Part shown: positions 50,103 to 59,301 of the stretch, piece by piece
Layout of the letters: each line of letters begins with the position of its first letter
Numbering within the stretch: the first letter of the stretch is position 1
Origin: Poriferisodalis sp026713105
GTDB lineage: Bacteria > Actinomycetota > Acidimicrobiia > Acidimicrobiales > Poriferisodalaceae
Length of the DNA: 64,000 nt
Direction: 5' to 3'
NCBI GenBank assembly: GCA_965115995.1
Contig: OZ220472.1
Location: 2,666,001 to 2,730,000 of the forward strand
Made by a program: the position numbers and the translations under genes
Notes under the pieces: generated by a model
What the model was told of the DNA's origin: nothing
What the model saw: only the letters and a program-made list of their open reading frames with translations
Databases searched by the model: none

Positions 50103-50605
50103 TAAGCGCGGGCGTCGCCGTTGAGCGTGAGTGTGACGACGGCCTCCTGGGGCTGCAGGGCTCCGACATCGGTGGCTCGTTCGAATTCCGGCCCGTCGAT
50201 GGAAGGGATGCCGTCGGGCGGGGGTCCGCCGGACAGGACATCGAGCGGCGAGACCAGCGGCTCGGGCAGCAGCGGTGCAGTCATGCCCTCGCGCAGCGCC
50301 GAGACGGTGGACTCGCGCGGGCCTCCGGGTATCTGCGTGACCTTGACGTCGACGATCACCTCCGATGGCGTGGTCGTCGGGGGGGTGGTGACCGTCGTCG
50401 CCGATGCGGTGTCGGCGCTTGCTGCGCTCGTCACACTTGAGCCAGCGGTATCCGGCGCCGGCTGCTCGTCGTTCGACGAGGTGTCAGCGCACCCCAGTGC
50501 GACGAGCAAGAGCGCCGCTGCCAGCAGCGCCGGAATGCCAACAGCGGCACGTCGTCGTGCCGGCGCGGACTTCAGCCGGAACCGATGCCACTGCCGTGGA
50601 GCCAT
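50103..50605 (-). pseudogene. DUF3179 lipoprotein, N-terminal part (split by IS copy 2)
   Basis: The first 167 codons of the split gene: signal peptide ending in lipobox LVALGC, a Ser/Thr/Ala linker, then PLVSPLDVLSGGPPPDGIPSI and VVTLTLNGDARA, the typical start of the DUF3179 domain. A TAG created at the IS edge ends it. It begins 36 bases after the GT-C-like membrane gene, so GT-C, DUF3179 and SMT were probably one transcript. The IS may now be polar on the SMT gene. Confidence 0.92.
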
Positions 50606-50641
50606 CGTGCGACGCTACTCCGGCAGTCCGCGCCCCCATGT

Positions 50642-52459
50642 TCACAAGCCGATACATCTGCGCCCAGGCAGATGCCACAGAGCCCAAGAGGCGGCGGGCT
50701 CGTCGACGAGGTGCCGGGCATTCCTGCACCGCTGCGCAAGATCGTCGTCGGCAATGACCAACTCCGAACAGGACGTGCTGCCGTCATTCAGGTGGACTCG
50801 TTCGTGTGCTATCTCGGGGACTTCCAAGCGGTACAGCCACAGCGCGTAGTCGGGCACCGAAGTCCGGTCGTGGGCGAGGCAGTCCAGATTGGCGAAATCG
50901 GCGGCGTCGGCAACTGCATGGGCTGCGGTGACCTGGTTGCGTGCAACGGCACCGACATCGGCGAGATGGCGGTGATTCAGCACGGTCGCTGCCGCCCCGA
51001 GCCCGACGGCTGCTGCGACGAGTGCAATGACGGCGCCGGATGCCAGGTATCGGCGCGGCGGTTTCCCGGACGCTGCCGACTCCGGCGGTGGGGCTGCCAC
51101 GTGGTCTCGAGCAACGCCTCCGCAGCGCACCACGGCCGCGGCTGCCAGCACGCCGACAAGGGTCACGCCGAGCGCAACCACTGCAACCAGGGACAATCGC
51201 TCGTCCAGCCAGACCCACGCCGGGCTGAATGACAGGGTCATGATGCGGCGGGGAGCTGCGTCATAGGAGCCCGCGATGCCCACGACCACGGCGCAGGCGA
51301 CCAGCGGTACCGCTGTGCTCACCGCCAGCACTGTCGAGTCAGGGCGTTGCCTCGCAGATCGTGTTGCCAACCAACCGAGCGCCACGATGGCAAGCGGCAC
51401 CGCCCACGGGTCGAGATAGCGCCCGTAGAGCAGCGCGTCCGCGCGCTCGCTGCCGGTCAGCGTCCAACCGCCAACCAGCACGGTCCCGACCGCGCCGAGG
51501 GCCAGGAAGATTCCCGCGAACGCAAGCGGATCGCCCCCGCCCGAGCCGCTGTGCGAGCCTTCGCTTGTGCCTGCCCGCTGCTGGCGGATCAGCCGGGCCG
51601 TCCTGATGGCGAAGCCAAAGCCCACGACCAAGCCCAGCAGTCCGAGCCCGACCGTTCCGGCGCCCAAGGCCAGCAGCTGGCCAGACACCGTGGCGATCGG
51701 TTCAAGGCCACGGTCAAGCTGCGCTGCTTCGCTGAGCCGCGCTCCCGGCCACGTATCGGTGAGCAGCAGCGCCATGGTCGTCGCTGTTGCGCCGATCAGC
51801 AACCCGCCGCCGAGAGCGATCCAGGCACGGCGGCCGATGCGGCACGCCGCTGCCGTCACGACGAGGGCGACCACCAGCACGACCATCCTGGCGTGGAGCG
51901 ACACCGCCAGCGTGGTCAGCAGTCCTGCACTGCCCCAGACCCGCCATGCGGCGGTACCGAGCTGAGTTGTGACGGCGACCGCTGTGGCGACCCCAAGCAC
52001 CGCCAAGCCGAGCAGCGTCTCGGGCCACGCGATGCGCGAAGCGCTCGACAGCGACGGATGTACCGCTGCGATGAGCCCTGCTGCACCTGCCACCCACCAG
52101 CGTCGGGACAGGATCATTCCCAGACGCCCCGCAACGAAGACCGCTGCAGCTGCCGCCAGCGAATTCACTATCAGAGCGAGCTGGTGCACCGCCTCGCCCT
52201 GGACACTCAGCAGCGAGACCCCAGACAGCGCCACGAGCGGTGCAAGCAATAGTCCGTAGCCGGGCTGGAACGGAATGCTCTCGGGCGCGAGCCCGTCGCC
52301 GCCAACCCATTGGGCGATGCCCAGATAGGCCGGGACGTCAGGTACCGCTACCGGCCCGCCCGCTGTCATCGCCGTGATCAGGTGTCCCGAGAGCACGGCT
52401 GCCACCACGCCCGTTCCCACGGAGAACCACGCGAGTGTTCGCGGCATGTCACGCTGCAT
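50642..52459 (-). CDS. Polytopic membrane protein, probable GT-C (PMT-like) glycosyltransferase
   Basis: A 605-residue protein with about 12 hydrophobic helices and a C-terminal extracytoplasmic part. After the first helix the loop has VPDVPAYLGIAQW, the acidic first-loop motif expected of GT-C enzymes, followed by FQPGYGLLLAPL. These enzymes use lipid-linked sugars outside the membrane. The family match is by layout, not by a strong motif. The gene leads a minus-strand unit with DUF3179 and the sterol methyltransferase. Confidence 0.6.
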   Translation of the reverse strand: MQRDMPRTLAWFSVGTGVVAAVLSGHLITAMTAGGPVAVPDVPAYLGIAQWVGGDGLAPESIPFQPGYGLLLAPLVALSGVSLLSVQGEAVHQLALIVNSLAAAAAVFVAGRLGMILSRRWWVAGAAGLIAAVHPSLSSASRIAWPETLLGLAVLGVATAVAVTTQLGTAAWRVWGSAGLLTTLAVSLHARMVVLVVALVVTAAACRIGRRAWIALGGGLLIGATATTMALLLTDTWPGARLSEAAQLDRGLEPIATVSGQLLALGAGTVGLGLLGLVVGFGFAIRTARLIRQQRAGTSEGSHSGSGGGDPLAFAGIFLALGAVGTVLVGGWTLTGSERADALLYGRYLDPWAVPLAIVALGWLATRSARQRPDSTVLAVSTAVPLVACAVVVGIAGSYDAAPRRIMTLSFSPAWVWLDERLSLVAVVALGVTLVGVLAAAAVVRCGGVARDHVAAPPPESAASGKPPRRYLASGAVIALVAAAVGLGAAATVLNHRHLADVGAVARNQVTAAHAVADAADFANLDCLAHDRTSVPDYALWLYRLEVPEIAHERVHLNDGSTSCSELVIADDDLAQRCRNARHLVDEPAASWALWHLPGRRCIGL

Positions 52460-52616
52460 GTCGTTGCGAAGGCTGTCACACGCGGGCGAGGTGGCGGCCC
52501 GGCAATAGGTCTCACGCCTCCCCTAACATCGAACGGGGCAGAGCGGTCGGTCGGCGTGGCAAGCACCCGACAGGCTCGGCGACCCAGCGCGAAGCGCACG
52601 CACGGAGGTCAGAACC

Positions 52617-54536
52617 ATGGCAGCAGGCCAGACGGCAGAGGATGTGGGCATGCGTCCAGCGATCAGCATCGACTCCGAAACGGGTCGCAAGGTCTTCAAC
52701 ACCCGGGCGGCGAAGGCATCGGAGAAGATCGCCGGCAAGGGCTACTCGGTGACAGCCGACGAGCACCTCAAAGAGCTGCCGCCTCCCCCGCCTGGTGCCG
52801 TGTTTAATGCCGAGGAGCAGGCCAAGTACCGGGATTTCAAAGAACGACGCCGGGGCGCGGCGGACTACATGGCGATGGAGGGCGAGTTCAAGCGTTACCT
52901 CGACGACGTGTATTCGGAGCCGCCGATCGAGCGTGAGGCGCTCGACGACGAATGCGAGGTGTTGGTGATCGGGGCAGGGTTCGCTGGGCTGTTGCTGTGG
53001 CACAAGCTGAGCAACGCCGGCTTCACCGACGTGCGCTTCTGCGAGAAGGGCGGCGACGTCGGCGGCACCTGGTACTGGAACCGCTACCCGGGCATCGCCT
53101 GCGACGTGGAGTCCTACAGCTACCTGCCGCTGCTGGAGGAGATGGGCTACATCCCCTCGATGAAGTTCGCGTCGGGCTTCGAGATCCTCGAGTACTGCCA
53201 GTCGATGGCCGACAAGTTCGGCTTCTACGACCACTGCCTGTTCCACACCACGGTGGATTCGACCGTGTGGGACGAGCAGACCGGCCGCTGGACCGTCTAC
53301 ACCGACCGCGGCGATGCCATGAAGGCCCGCTACGTCATCCTGGCCAACGGCATCCTGACCAGCCCGAAGCTGGCCCGCATCGACGGCATGGCCAGCTTTG
53401 AGGGAGAGTCGTTCCACACGTCACGCTGGGACTACAACATCGATCTCGAAGGCAAGCGGGTCGGCATCATCGGCACCGGTGCCACGGCGGTGCAGGTCAT
53501 TCCCGAGATCGCCAAGGTCGTCGGCGAGCTGTACGTGTTCCAGCGGACGCCTTCGTCGATCGACGTGCGCGACCAGCGGGCCACCGACCCTGAAGAGATT
53601 GCAGAATGGTCGAAGGAGCCTGGCTGGGCGCGGGCCCGGCGCAAGCGCTTCTCGCGCATTTCCTCGGGCCGCACTGCCATCAAGGCCAACGACGACTACC
53701 TCGCCGGCCGGGTGGCGGACTTCAAGGAGCGCAAGCAGCACGAGCGCAAGCTGTCGCCCACCGAGCTGGTGCAAAAGCAGCTCAACACGAACTTCCGGAT
53801 CATGGAGCAGATCCGCGCCCGGGTGGACGCGATCGTGGAGGACCCAAAGACCGCCGAGGCGCTGAAGCCGTACTACCCCTACGGCTGCAAGCGACCGACG
53901 TTCCACGACGAATACCTGCCCACGTTCAACCTGCCGCACGTGCACCTCGTGGACACCGCACCGATGGGAGTGCAGGAGATCAACGAGCGAGGCGTCGTGC
54001 ACGAGGGCATCGAGTACCCCCTCGACGTGCTCATCTACGCCACCGGGTTCCAGTGGATGGCAACCTCGACGTTCAACATGATCGAGGGCCGCGACGGCGT
54101 GACGCTGAGCGAGAAGTGGCAGACCCAGGGCACCCGGACGTTCCTCGGCCTGCACAGCCATGGGTTCCCGAACCTGTTCATCGTGTCGGGCCCTCAAGGC
54201 GGCGGCGGCAGCTTCAACTTCACCGACGCCATCGACACCCACGGCGACTACATCATCTGGATGCTGACCGAGATGCGGGACAAAGCGCTCAACGTGGTCG
54301 ACATCACCGAAGACGCAGAGGTGTCCTACGCAGAGCACTGCCGGGTGGCCGACATCACCACCGCTCCGCTGCGCGACTGCCTGTCGTATTACAACGGGCA
54401 CGGCGATGCCCAGCCCGGCAGCTTGGCGTACTACGGCGGCGGCTACTGGCACAAGTTCCGGATCGCCGCCCAGGAATCGCTCGACCCGTATCTGTTCGAG
54501 TTCAAGCCGGAACGGGTGGCCCAACCCGCCGGCTAG
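52617..54536 (+). CDS. Baeyer-Villiger monooxygenase with N-terminal extension
   Basis: A 639-residue BVMO. An extra ~105 residues at the N terminus precede FAD-binding LVIGAGFAGLLL (about 116) and GGTWYWNRYPGIACD. The fingerprint FEGESFHTSRWDY is at about 260, directly before the NADP site VGIIGTGATAVQ. The extension and length resemble the larger BVMOs acting on cyclic or steroid ketones. GGAGG lies 7 bases before the ATG. It differs clearly from the 565-residue enzyme at 14930. Its stop TAG shares the CTAG palindrome with the opposite gene's stop. Confidence 0.92.
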   Translation: MAAGQTAEDVGMRPAISIDSETGRKVFNTRAAKASEKIAGKGYSVTADEHLKELPPPPPGAVFNAEEQAKYRDFKERRRGAADYMAMEGEFKRYLDDVYSEPPIEREALDDECEVLVIGAGFAGLLLWHKLSNAGFTDVRFCEKGGDVGGTWYWNRYPGIACDVESYSYLPLLEEMGYIPSMKFASGFEILEYCQSMADKFGFYDHCLFHTTVDSTVWDEQTGRWTVYTDRGDAMKARYVILANGILTSPKLARIDGMASFEGESFHTSRWDYNIDLEGKRVGIIGTGATAVQVIPEIAKVVGELYVFQRTPSSIDVRDQRATDPEEIAEWSKEPGWARARRKRFSRISSGRTAIKANDDYLAGRVADFKERKQHERKLSPTELVQKQLNTNFRIMEQIRARVDAIVEDPKTAEALKPYYPYGCKRPTFHDEYLPTFNLPHVHLVDTAPMGVQEINERGVVHEGIEYPLDVLIYATGFQWMATSTFNMIEGRDGVTLSEKWQTQGTRTFLGLHSHGFPNLFIVSGPQGGGGSFNFTDAIDTHGDYIIWMLTEMRDKALNVVDITEDAEVSYAEHCRVADITTAPLRDCLSYYNGHGDAQPGSLAYYGGGYWHKFRIAAQESLDPYLFEFKPERVAQPAG

Positions 54537-56623
54537 CCCATGCCGCTCTCATGCGGTGAAGACCGGTGGTCTACGCCGACGACGTAGATCCGATCTTCGA
54601 CGGTTCGATAGACGCCGTCACGCGTCTCGCCTCGATGCGACTGGTACAGAATGCGTCGCCCGTCAGGCGACCAGTGTGGGTTGAAGTGGTCCTCACCCCG
54701 TGGGGTGATGTCCGTGGCGATCCCGCTCGCGACATCGACGATGGCGATGCTCTTGTCGCCGGACAGTCTTCCGGAGGGAGCAACAAGGTGTCGGCTGATG
54801 GCGATGCGCGTGCCATCGGGAGACCACGAGATACTGCTGCCGCCGAAGCGGACTCCGACATCGAACAGCACACGGAAGTCGTCCTTGAAGCTTGATGCGT
54901 CAACATTCGCTATCGCGAGCCGATGGCCATACTTGAGTGCGATCTGCTTGCCGTCAGGCGACCAAGCCGGTTCTGACTCCCACGGCCAATACACCCGGTT
55001 TGCCCAAGCCGCCTCCGCCAACTCGCCGAATATGCGCTTCAGCCGTTTGCCGTCAGATGTCATGGTGACGATGTAACGCTCAGCGCCGCCACTGCGGGTT
55101 GCAAGATCTTCGAATTCGAGACGGTGGAAGGCGATCATTGTCCCATCGGGTGACCAGCTGGGGCGCTCATCCTCGAAGGGGCCAGATGTCAACTGCCGGA
55201 GATTCGAGCCGTCACCGTCCATGACATAGATGTGTCCACGTTGCTCCCTGCCGGCGGCCGTGCGGACGAACTCCAAGTCCGAGAACACAATCTTGGTGCC
55301 GTCAGGCGACCAACTCGGAGTCCTCGGATGGATGCCAGACGGTGTCGGAACTCTCGACGCACCACTGCCATCCGGGTTGGCCAGCCACAACTGCCCGCTC
55401 TGAATGAAGGCGATGCGACTGCAATCGGGAGACCACACCGGTTCAGAGACGGAGTCGCGATCGGGCAACAGCACCATCGGGCCCTCGGTGCTGCTCCCAC
55501 CACACTCCAAGCCGATGTACGCATCGAGTGCCTCCTGGGAGACTGCTGCTTCGCCGCCGAACACGGTCAGTGACACGAGGTCATCGGCATCGGCGCGAAC
55601 TTCGTCGAGGAAGGCGGCCGTGCTGGACGGGATCTCGTCGGGATCAGTCAGGAGGAGTGGTGCGCAGATGCGTGCAAGCATCGGTGCAGCGCTGAACGAG
55701 TCGAAGGGCACCCGGGCACGCGCCAGCCCGACATGGCTGCCGCCGAAACAGCCGTCCGGAATCGTCCGGGCAGCATACGCAGCCGTCAGGGTTGCTGTCT
55801 CGAATCGCGATTCGCCCGCCATGCGGTCGATGGCGATGCCGATTTCCTTGAGGTCCGCTTCGATCTCTGCCGATATCGCCGCCGTGCCTCCCATCAGCAA
55901 CACGTGGCGAATGCCTGCTTCGGTCAGGTAGTCGGCGACTCCGGAGTGCAACTCGGCTTGCGGGGTCAGGAGCACCGGTACCTGCGTCTTTGCCGACAGC
56001 GGGCCCGCGACCAGCGCGTCGGCGAACACCTCGCCGTTCGCAATGATCGCCGAGCGTCCACGGTCTGAAAGCGAACCTGGTGATGCCAGCGCGCGAGCCA
56101 CCGCGATGCCTGTGCCGTACCTATCGACCCCACCTACGCGAGTCGTGCCAATGCCCGCTTCATCGAGCGCCGAGAACACAAATTCGGACACTGTCGTGTC
56201 TGCCGCGACTCCGCTGGTCACCACGGTGACTTCCGTCACACCGACGCGCTGCAAGAACTCAAGTGCATCCGCGCGCAGCTGGTCGGGTGGCGTCATCAGT
56301 ACTGGAGCTCCGGCGGCACCTGCAGCGGATGCCGCGACCACCGCATCGGCCCAGTGCCCGCCGGACACCATGATCACCGACTCAAGCTCGCCACCGGCAT
56401 CGCCTGCGACAGCTTCGGCGATGAGCAGGGATGTGGCGTAGCGGTCAGCTCCGCCGTAACGGGTGACGTCGACTGCGGCAAGCGAGGTGTCGGACTGTGC
56501 CGCCGCTGGGGATGGAAACACCAAGGCCGCTGCGCACAGGGTCAACACAGCAGCCATCCGGACAAGTCGCGTTTGTCTCACGAGCAGCGAACGTAGTTCG
56601 GTGCCCTGCTCGGGTGTACTCAC
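54533..56623 (-). CDS. Secreted cell-wall-binding plus beta-propeller fusion protein
   Basis: A 696-residue secreted protein (GTG start). A signal peptide (AAVLTLCAAALVFPSPAAAQ) is followed by three CW_binding_2 repeats (about 45-365), recognised by RYGGADRYATS, RVGGVDRYGTG and RMAGESRFETA. A TolB-like propeller follows from about 385, with WSPDG blocks such as VWSPDCSRIAF, SWSPDGTKIVF, SWSPDGTMIAF and AWSPDGKQIAL. The first part should hold it on the cell wall, leaving the propeller exposed. It begins 12 bases after the enoyl-CoA hydratase on the same strand, so it may be cotranscribed. Confidence 0.88.
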   Translation of the reverse strand: MSTPEQGTELRSLLVRQTRLVRMAAVLTLCAAALVFPSPAAAQSDTSLAAVDVTRYGGADRYATSLLIAEAVAGDAGGELESVIMVSGGHWADAVVAASAAGAAGAPVLMTPPDQLRADALEFLQRVGVTEVTVVTSGVAADTTVSEFVFSALDEAGIGTTRVGGVDRYGTGIAVARALASPGSLSDRGRSAIIANGEVFADALVAGPLSAKTQVPVLLTPQAELHSGVADYLTEAGIRHVLLMGGTAAISAEIEADLKEIGIAIDRMAGESRFETATLTAAYAARTIPDGCFGGSHVGLARARVPFDSFSAAPMLARICAPLLLTDPDEIPSSTAAFLDEVRADADDLVSLTVFGGEAAVSQEALDAYIGLECGGSSTEGPMVLLPDRDSVSEPVWSPDCSRIAFIQSGQLWLANPDGSGASRVPTPSGIHPRTPSWSPDGTKIVFSDLEFVRTAAGREQRGHIYVMDGDGSNLRQLTSGPFEDERPSWSPDGTMIAFHRLEFEDLATRSGGAERYIVTMTSDGKRLKRIFGELAEAAWANRVYWPWESEPAWSPDGKQIALKYGHRLAIANVDASSFKDDFRVLFDVGVRFGGSSISWSPDGTRIAISRHLVAPSGRLSGDKSIAIVDVASGIATDITPRGEDHFNPHWSPDGRRILYQSHRGETRDGVYRTVEDRIYVVGVDHRSSPHESGMG

Positions 56624-56635
56624 CTCGCCGGCTGG

Positions 56636-57451
56636 TCAGCGGTTGGACCACTTCACCTGGCGGCGTTCGAGGAACGACGCCATGGCCTCTTTGCTGTCCT
56701 CGGTGAGCGAGGACATGATCTGGGTGCGGTTCTCGAGGTCGATGCCGGCGCGCAGGCTGCCGATCTCGAGGTTCGACCACATGACTTCCTTGGTCATCCA
56801 CACGCCGAAGGGGCTGTTGGCGGCGATCTCTGCGGCGACGCCCAGGCAGGTGTCCATGAGGTCGTTGTCTGCGACGACCGCGCTGACGAGCCCGATCCGG
56901 TCGGCTTCGGCGGCGTCGATGACCCGGCCGGTGAGCAGCAGCTCCCACGCCCGGGAGGCGCCGATGAGGCGCGGCAGCATCCAGCTCACACCGATGTCGC
57001 AGCCCGAGATGCCGAGCCGTACGAAAGCCGTGCCGAACTTGGCGTTCTCGGCGCAGTAGCGGATGTCCGATGCGCAGGCCATGGCGAATCCGCCTCCTGC
57101 AGCTGCGCCGTTGATCGCTGCGATGATCGGCTGACGCACGTCACGCATGTGATGCACGAGCTCGGCGATCTCCTGCTGAACCGCCATGCCCCGCTGCGGG
57201 CCGCCGTGGTCCTCGGTGCCCGGCACGGTGCCGTAACCGGTCAGGTCGAGCCCGGCGCAGAATCCTCGACCGGCGCCCGTCAAGACGATGGCGCGGGTGT
57301 CGTGGTCGGCGTCGACGGCACTGAACGCGTCATGCAAATCGCTGACCAAACCATGGGTGATGGCGTTCAGCCGTTCGGGCCGGTTCAGTGCGATACGGGT
57401 GACGCCGTCTGCTGGTGAATCGATGGCGAGGTTCTCGTAGCCGTCTGACAT
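56636..57451 (-). CDS. Enoyl-CoA hydratase/isomerase family protein
   Basis: A 271-residue crotonase from the ATG at 57451, with GGACG upstream; the frame back to 57790 has no support. The oxyanion-hole region GFCAGLDLTGY and the block AAINGAAAGGGFAMACASDIRYCAENAKFG are typical. Downstream FVRLGISGCDIGVSWMLPRLIG is conserved, but the two catalytic Glu of classical hydratases are not evident, so the exact reaction is open. It acts on acyl-CoA in beta-oxidation-like routes. Confidence 0.9.
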   Translation of the reverse strand: MSDGYENLAIDSPADGVTRIALNRPERLNAITHGLVSDLHDAFSAVDADHDTRAIVLTGAGRGFCAGLDLTGYGTVPGTEDHGGPQRGMAVQQEIAELVHHMRDVRQPIIAAINGAAAGGGFAMACASDIRYCAENAKFGTAFVRLGISGCDIGVSWMLPRLIGASRAWELLLTGRVIDAAEADRIGLVSAVVADNDLMDTCLGVAAEIAANSPFGVWMTKEVMWSNLEIGSLRAGIDLENRTQIMSSLTEDSKEAMASFLERRQVKWSNR

Positions 57452-57481
57452 TTCTGCGCGTCCTTTCGCTGGTCCTTGCTG

Positions 57482-57520
57482 ACAGTGATCGGGCAGCGAC
57501 AGCACAGTAGCGATCACTGT
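57482..57520. promoter_or_regulatory. Spaced inverted repeat upstream of the enoyl-CoA hydratase
   Basis: ACAGTGATCG (57482-57491) and its exact complement CGATCACTGT (57511-57520) are separated by 19 bases, 30 bases before the hydratase ATG on the minus strand. This is a good candidate operator. Confidence 0.5.
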
Positions 57521-57580
57521 CTGGGCACTCTCGATGGGATCCGGTCGGATCTGCGCGGGTCCTGGCTTCGGGTTCGTCGA

Positions 57581-57612
57581 TTCTGATCGGCGGCGTTGAT
57601 CAGAACGCCGCC
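57581..57612. promoter_or_regulatory. Two overlapping, mutually exclusive hairpins
   Basis: Stem A pairs TTCTGATC (57581-57588) with GATCAGAA (57598-57605). Stem B pairs GGCGGCGTT (57589-57597) with AACGCCGCC (57604-57612). The stems share bases, and the loop of one contains an arm of the other, so only one can form at a time. They lie between the divergent hydratase and methyltransferase genes, about 80 bases before the latter. Confidence 0.6.
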
Positions 57613-57692
57613 GAGTGTGATGGCTGGCGACCGACTCGGGGCAAGACCGGTCGCGTGCACGCCGTGCCGGTGCCGTCGCCCAGAATGTGCCG

Positions 57693-59243
57693 ATGGCTGG
57701 TGGGGAACGCAGCGTGCGTGGAGGGCGACGGGGGCGCTCGAGGCGGGTCGCGGCGCGCACCGCCGGCCCTGCGCCGTCGGTGATCGGCACGACGCCGCGC
57801 CGGCATATCCCCGTCTATGAGCTTCTGGATGACGATGCGCTGTCGCAGCTCGAGGCGCACACCGACTGGATCCTTTCCGAGATTGGGGTCGAGTTCCGTG
57901 GCGACGACGAGGCGCTGGAACTGTTCCGATCCGCGGGGGCGCAGGTGGACGGCGTGCGGGTGCGATTCGAGCCCGGCCTAGCCCGCCAGCTGTGCTCGAC
58001 GGCACCGGGGTGCTTTGCCATGTGGGGCCGCGACGGTCGGCGCGTCGAGATCGGCGGCGACCACGTGATCTTCACGCCTACGTACGGACCCCCGTTCGTC
58101 ACCGACCTTGATGACGGTCGGCGCTATGCCACCATCGCCGACTTCCGCAACTTCGTGAAGCTGACCTGGATGTCGCCGTGGCTGGCCCACGGCAGCGGCA
58201 CGGTGTGCGAACCCGTCGATGTCCCGGTCAACAAGCGGCACCTCGACATGGTGGATGCCCACCTGCGGTATTCGGCCAAGCCGTTCATGGGCGCCGTGAC
58301 CGCACCGGAGCGGGCGCAGGACTCCATTTCGATGGCCCGGATCGTGTTCGGGGCCGACTACATGGAGACCCACTGCGTCATCCAGGGCAATGTGAACGTG
58401 AATTCGCCGCTGGTGTGGGACGCCACGATGAGCGGAGCCCTCAAGGCATACGCCCGGGCCAATCAGGGCTGCCTGATATCGCCGTTCATCATCGGCGGCG
58501 GCATGGGACCAGTGACCCAGCCGGCGCTGATCGCGCAAGCACACGCCGAAGCCATGACTGGTATCGCACTCACTCAGCTGGTGCGGCCCGGCTCGCCGAT
58601 GATCTACGGGAACTTTCTGACAACGATGGATCTCCGCTCGGGTGCGCCGACGTTCGGGACCGCCGAGTCGTCGCTGGCCACCTATGCCATCGGCCAGCTC
58701 GCCCGGCGGCTCGGCCTGCCCTTCCGCTGTGGCGGCCACTACACGGCTTCGAAGATCGCCGATGCGCAGGCCATGCAGGAATCCGCCGATGCGATGACGC
58801 CGGGACTGCTGGCCGGGGCCAACTTCATCCTGCAGGCGGCAGGGTGGCTGGAGGGCGGTCTGACGCTCGGGTACGAGAAATTCGTGATGGACGCCGACCG
58901 CTGCGGCATGCTGCACCGGCTGCTGGAAGGCCTTGCCATCGACGACAATGAGCTCGGCGGCGCGGCGTTCAACGAAGCCGGTCCGGGCGGCAACTACCTG
59001 GCGACCGCTCACACCATGGCCAACTTCGAGTCGGCGAACTTCGAGGCTGCACTGTGCGATACGCGCTCGTTCGAGCAGTGGTCCGAAGAAGGCAGCCTCG
59101 ACATGGCCCAGCGTGCAAACCGGCAGTGGAAGCAGACGCTGGCCGACTACGAGCCTCCCCCGCCCCTCGATCCGGCCGTCGACCGTGAACTGCAAGCCTT
59201 CGTCACCGATCGCAAAGCAGCCGTTCCCGACGCTTGGTACTGA
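57693..59243 (+). CDS. Trimethylamine methyltransferase (MttB) superfamily protein
   Basis: A 516-residue member of the MttB family (COG5598), from the ATG at 57693 (GTG 57687 is possible). Blocks include HIPVYELLDDDALSQLE, WMSPWLAHGSGTVCEP and PSWP-like substitutes such as QAAGWLEGGLTLGYEKFVMD. There is no internal amber codon, so it is a non-pyrrolysine member; studied ones demethylate betaines or carnitine and pass the methyl group to a corrinoid protein. No corrinoid protein gene is adjacent. The length is normal for the group. Confidence 0.87.
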   Translation: MAGGERSVRGGRRGRSRRVAARTAGPAPSVIGTTPRRHIPVYELLDDDALSQLEAHTDWILSEIGVEFRGDDEALELFRSAGAQVDGVRVRFEPGLARQLCSTAPGCFAMWGRDGRRVEIGGDHVIFTPTYGPPFVTDLDDGRRYATIADFRNFVKLTWMSPWLAHGSGTVCEPVDVPVNKRHLDMVDAHLRYSAKPFMGAVTAPERAQDSISMARIVFGADYMETHCVIQGNVNVNSPLVWDATMSGALKAYARANQGCLISPFIIGGGMGPVTQPALIAQAHAEAMTGIALTQLVRPGSPMIYGNFLTTMDLRSGAPTFGTAESSLATYAIGQLARRLGLPFRCGGHYTASKIADAQAMQESADAMTPGLLAGANFILQAAGWLEGGLTLGYEKFVMDADRCGMLHRLLEGLAIDDNELGGAAFNEAGPGGNYLATAHTMANFESANFEAALCDTRSFEQWSEEGSLDMAQRANRQWKQTLADYEPPPPLDPAVDRELQAFVTDRKAAVPDAWY

Positions 59244-59301
59244 TCCCGGATGGTGTCACAAGCGTCGAACTAACTTCCCGCTTTGAGACGAGGAGTACGC
59301 G

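Noticed and set aside
49156..50241. A 361-residue version of the copy-2 transposase
   Set aside because: The extra N terminus reads out of the IS into the interrupted DUF3179 gene in a wrong frame; copy 1 shows the real start.
57693..59243. Pyrrolysine-containing MttB
   Set aside because: The frame has no internal TAG.
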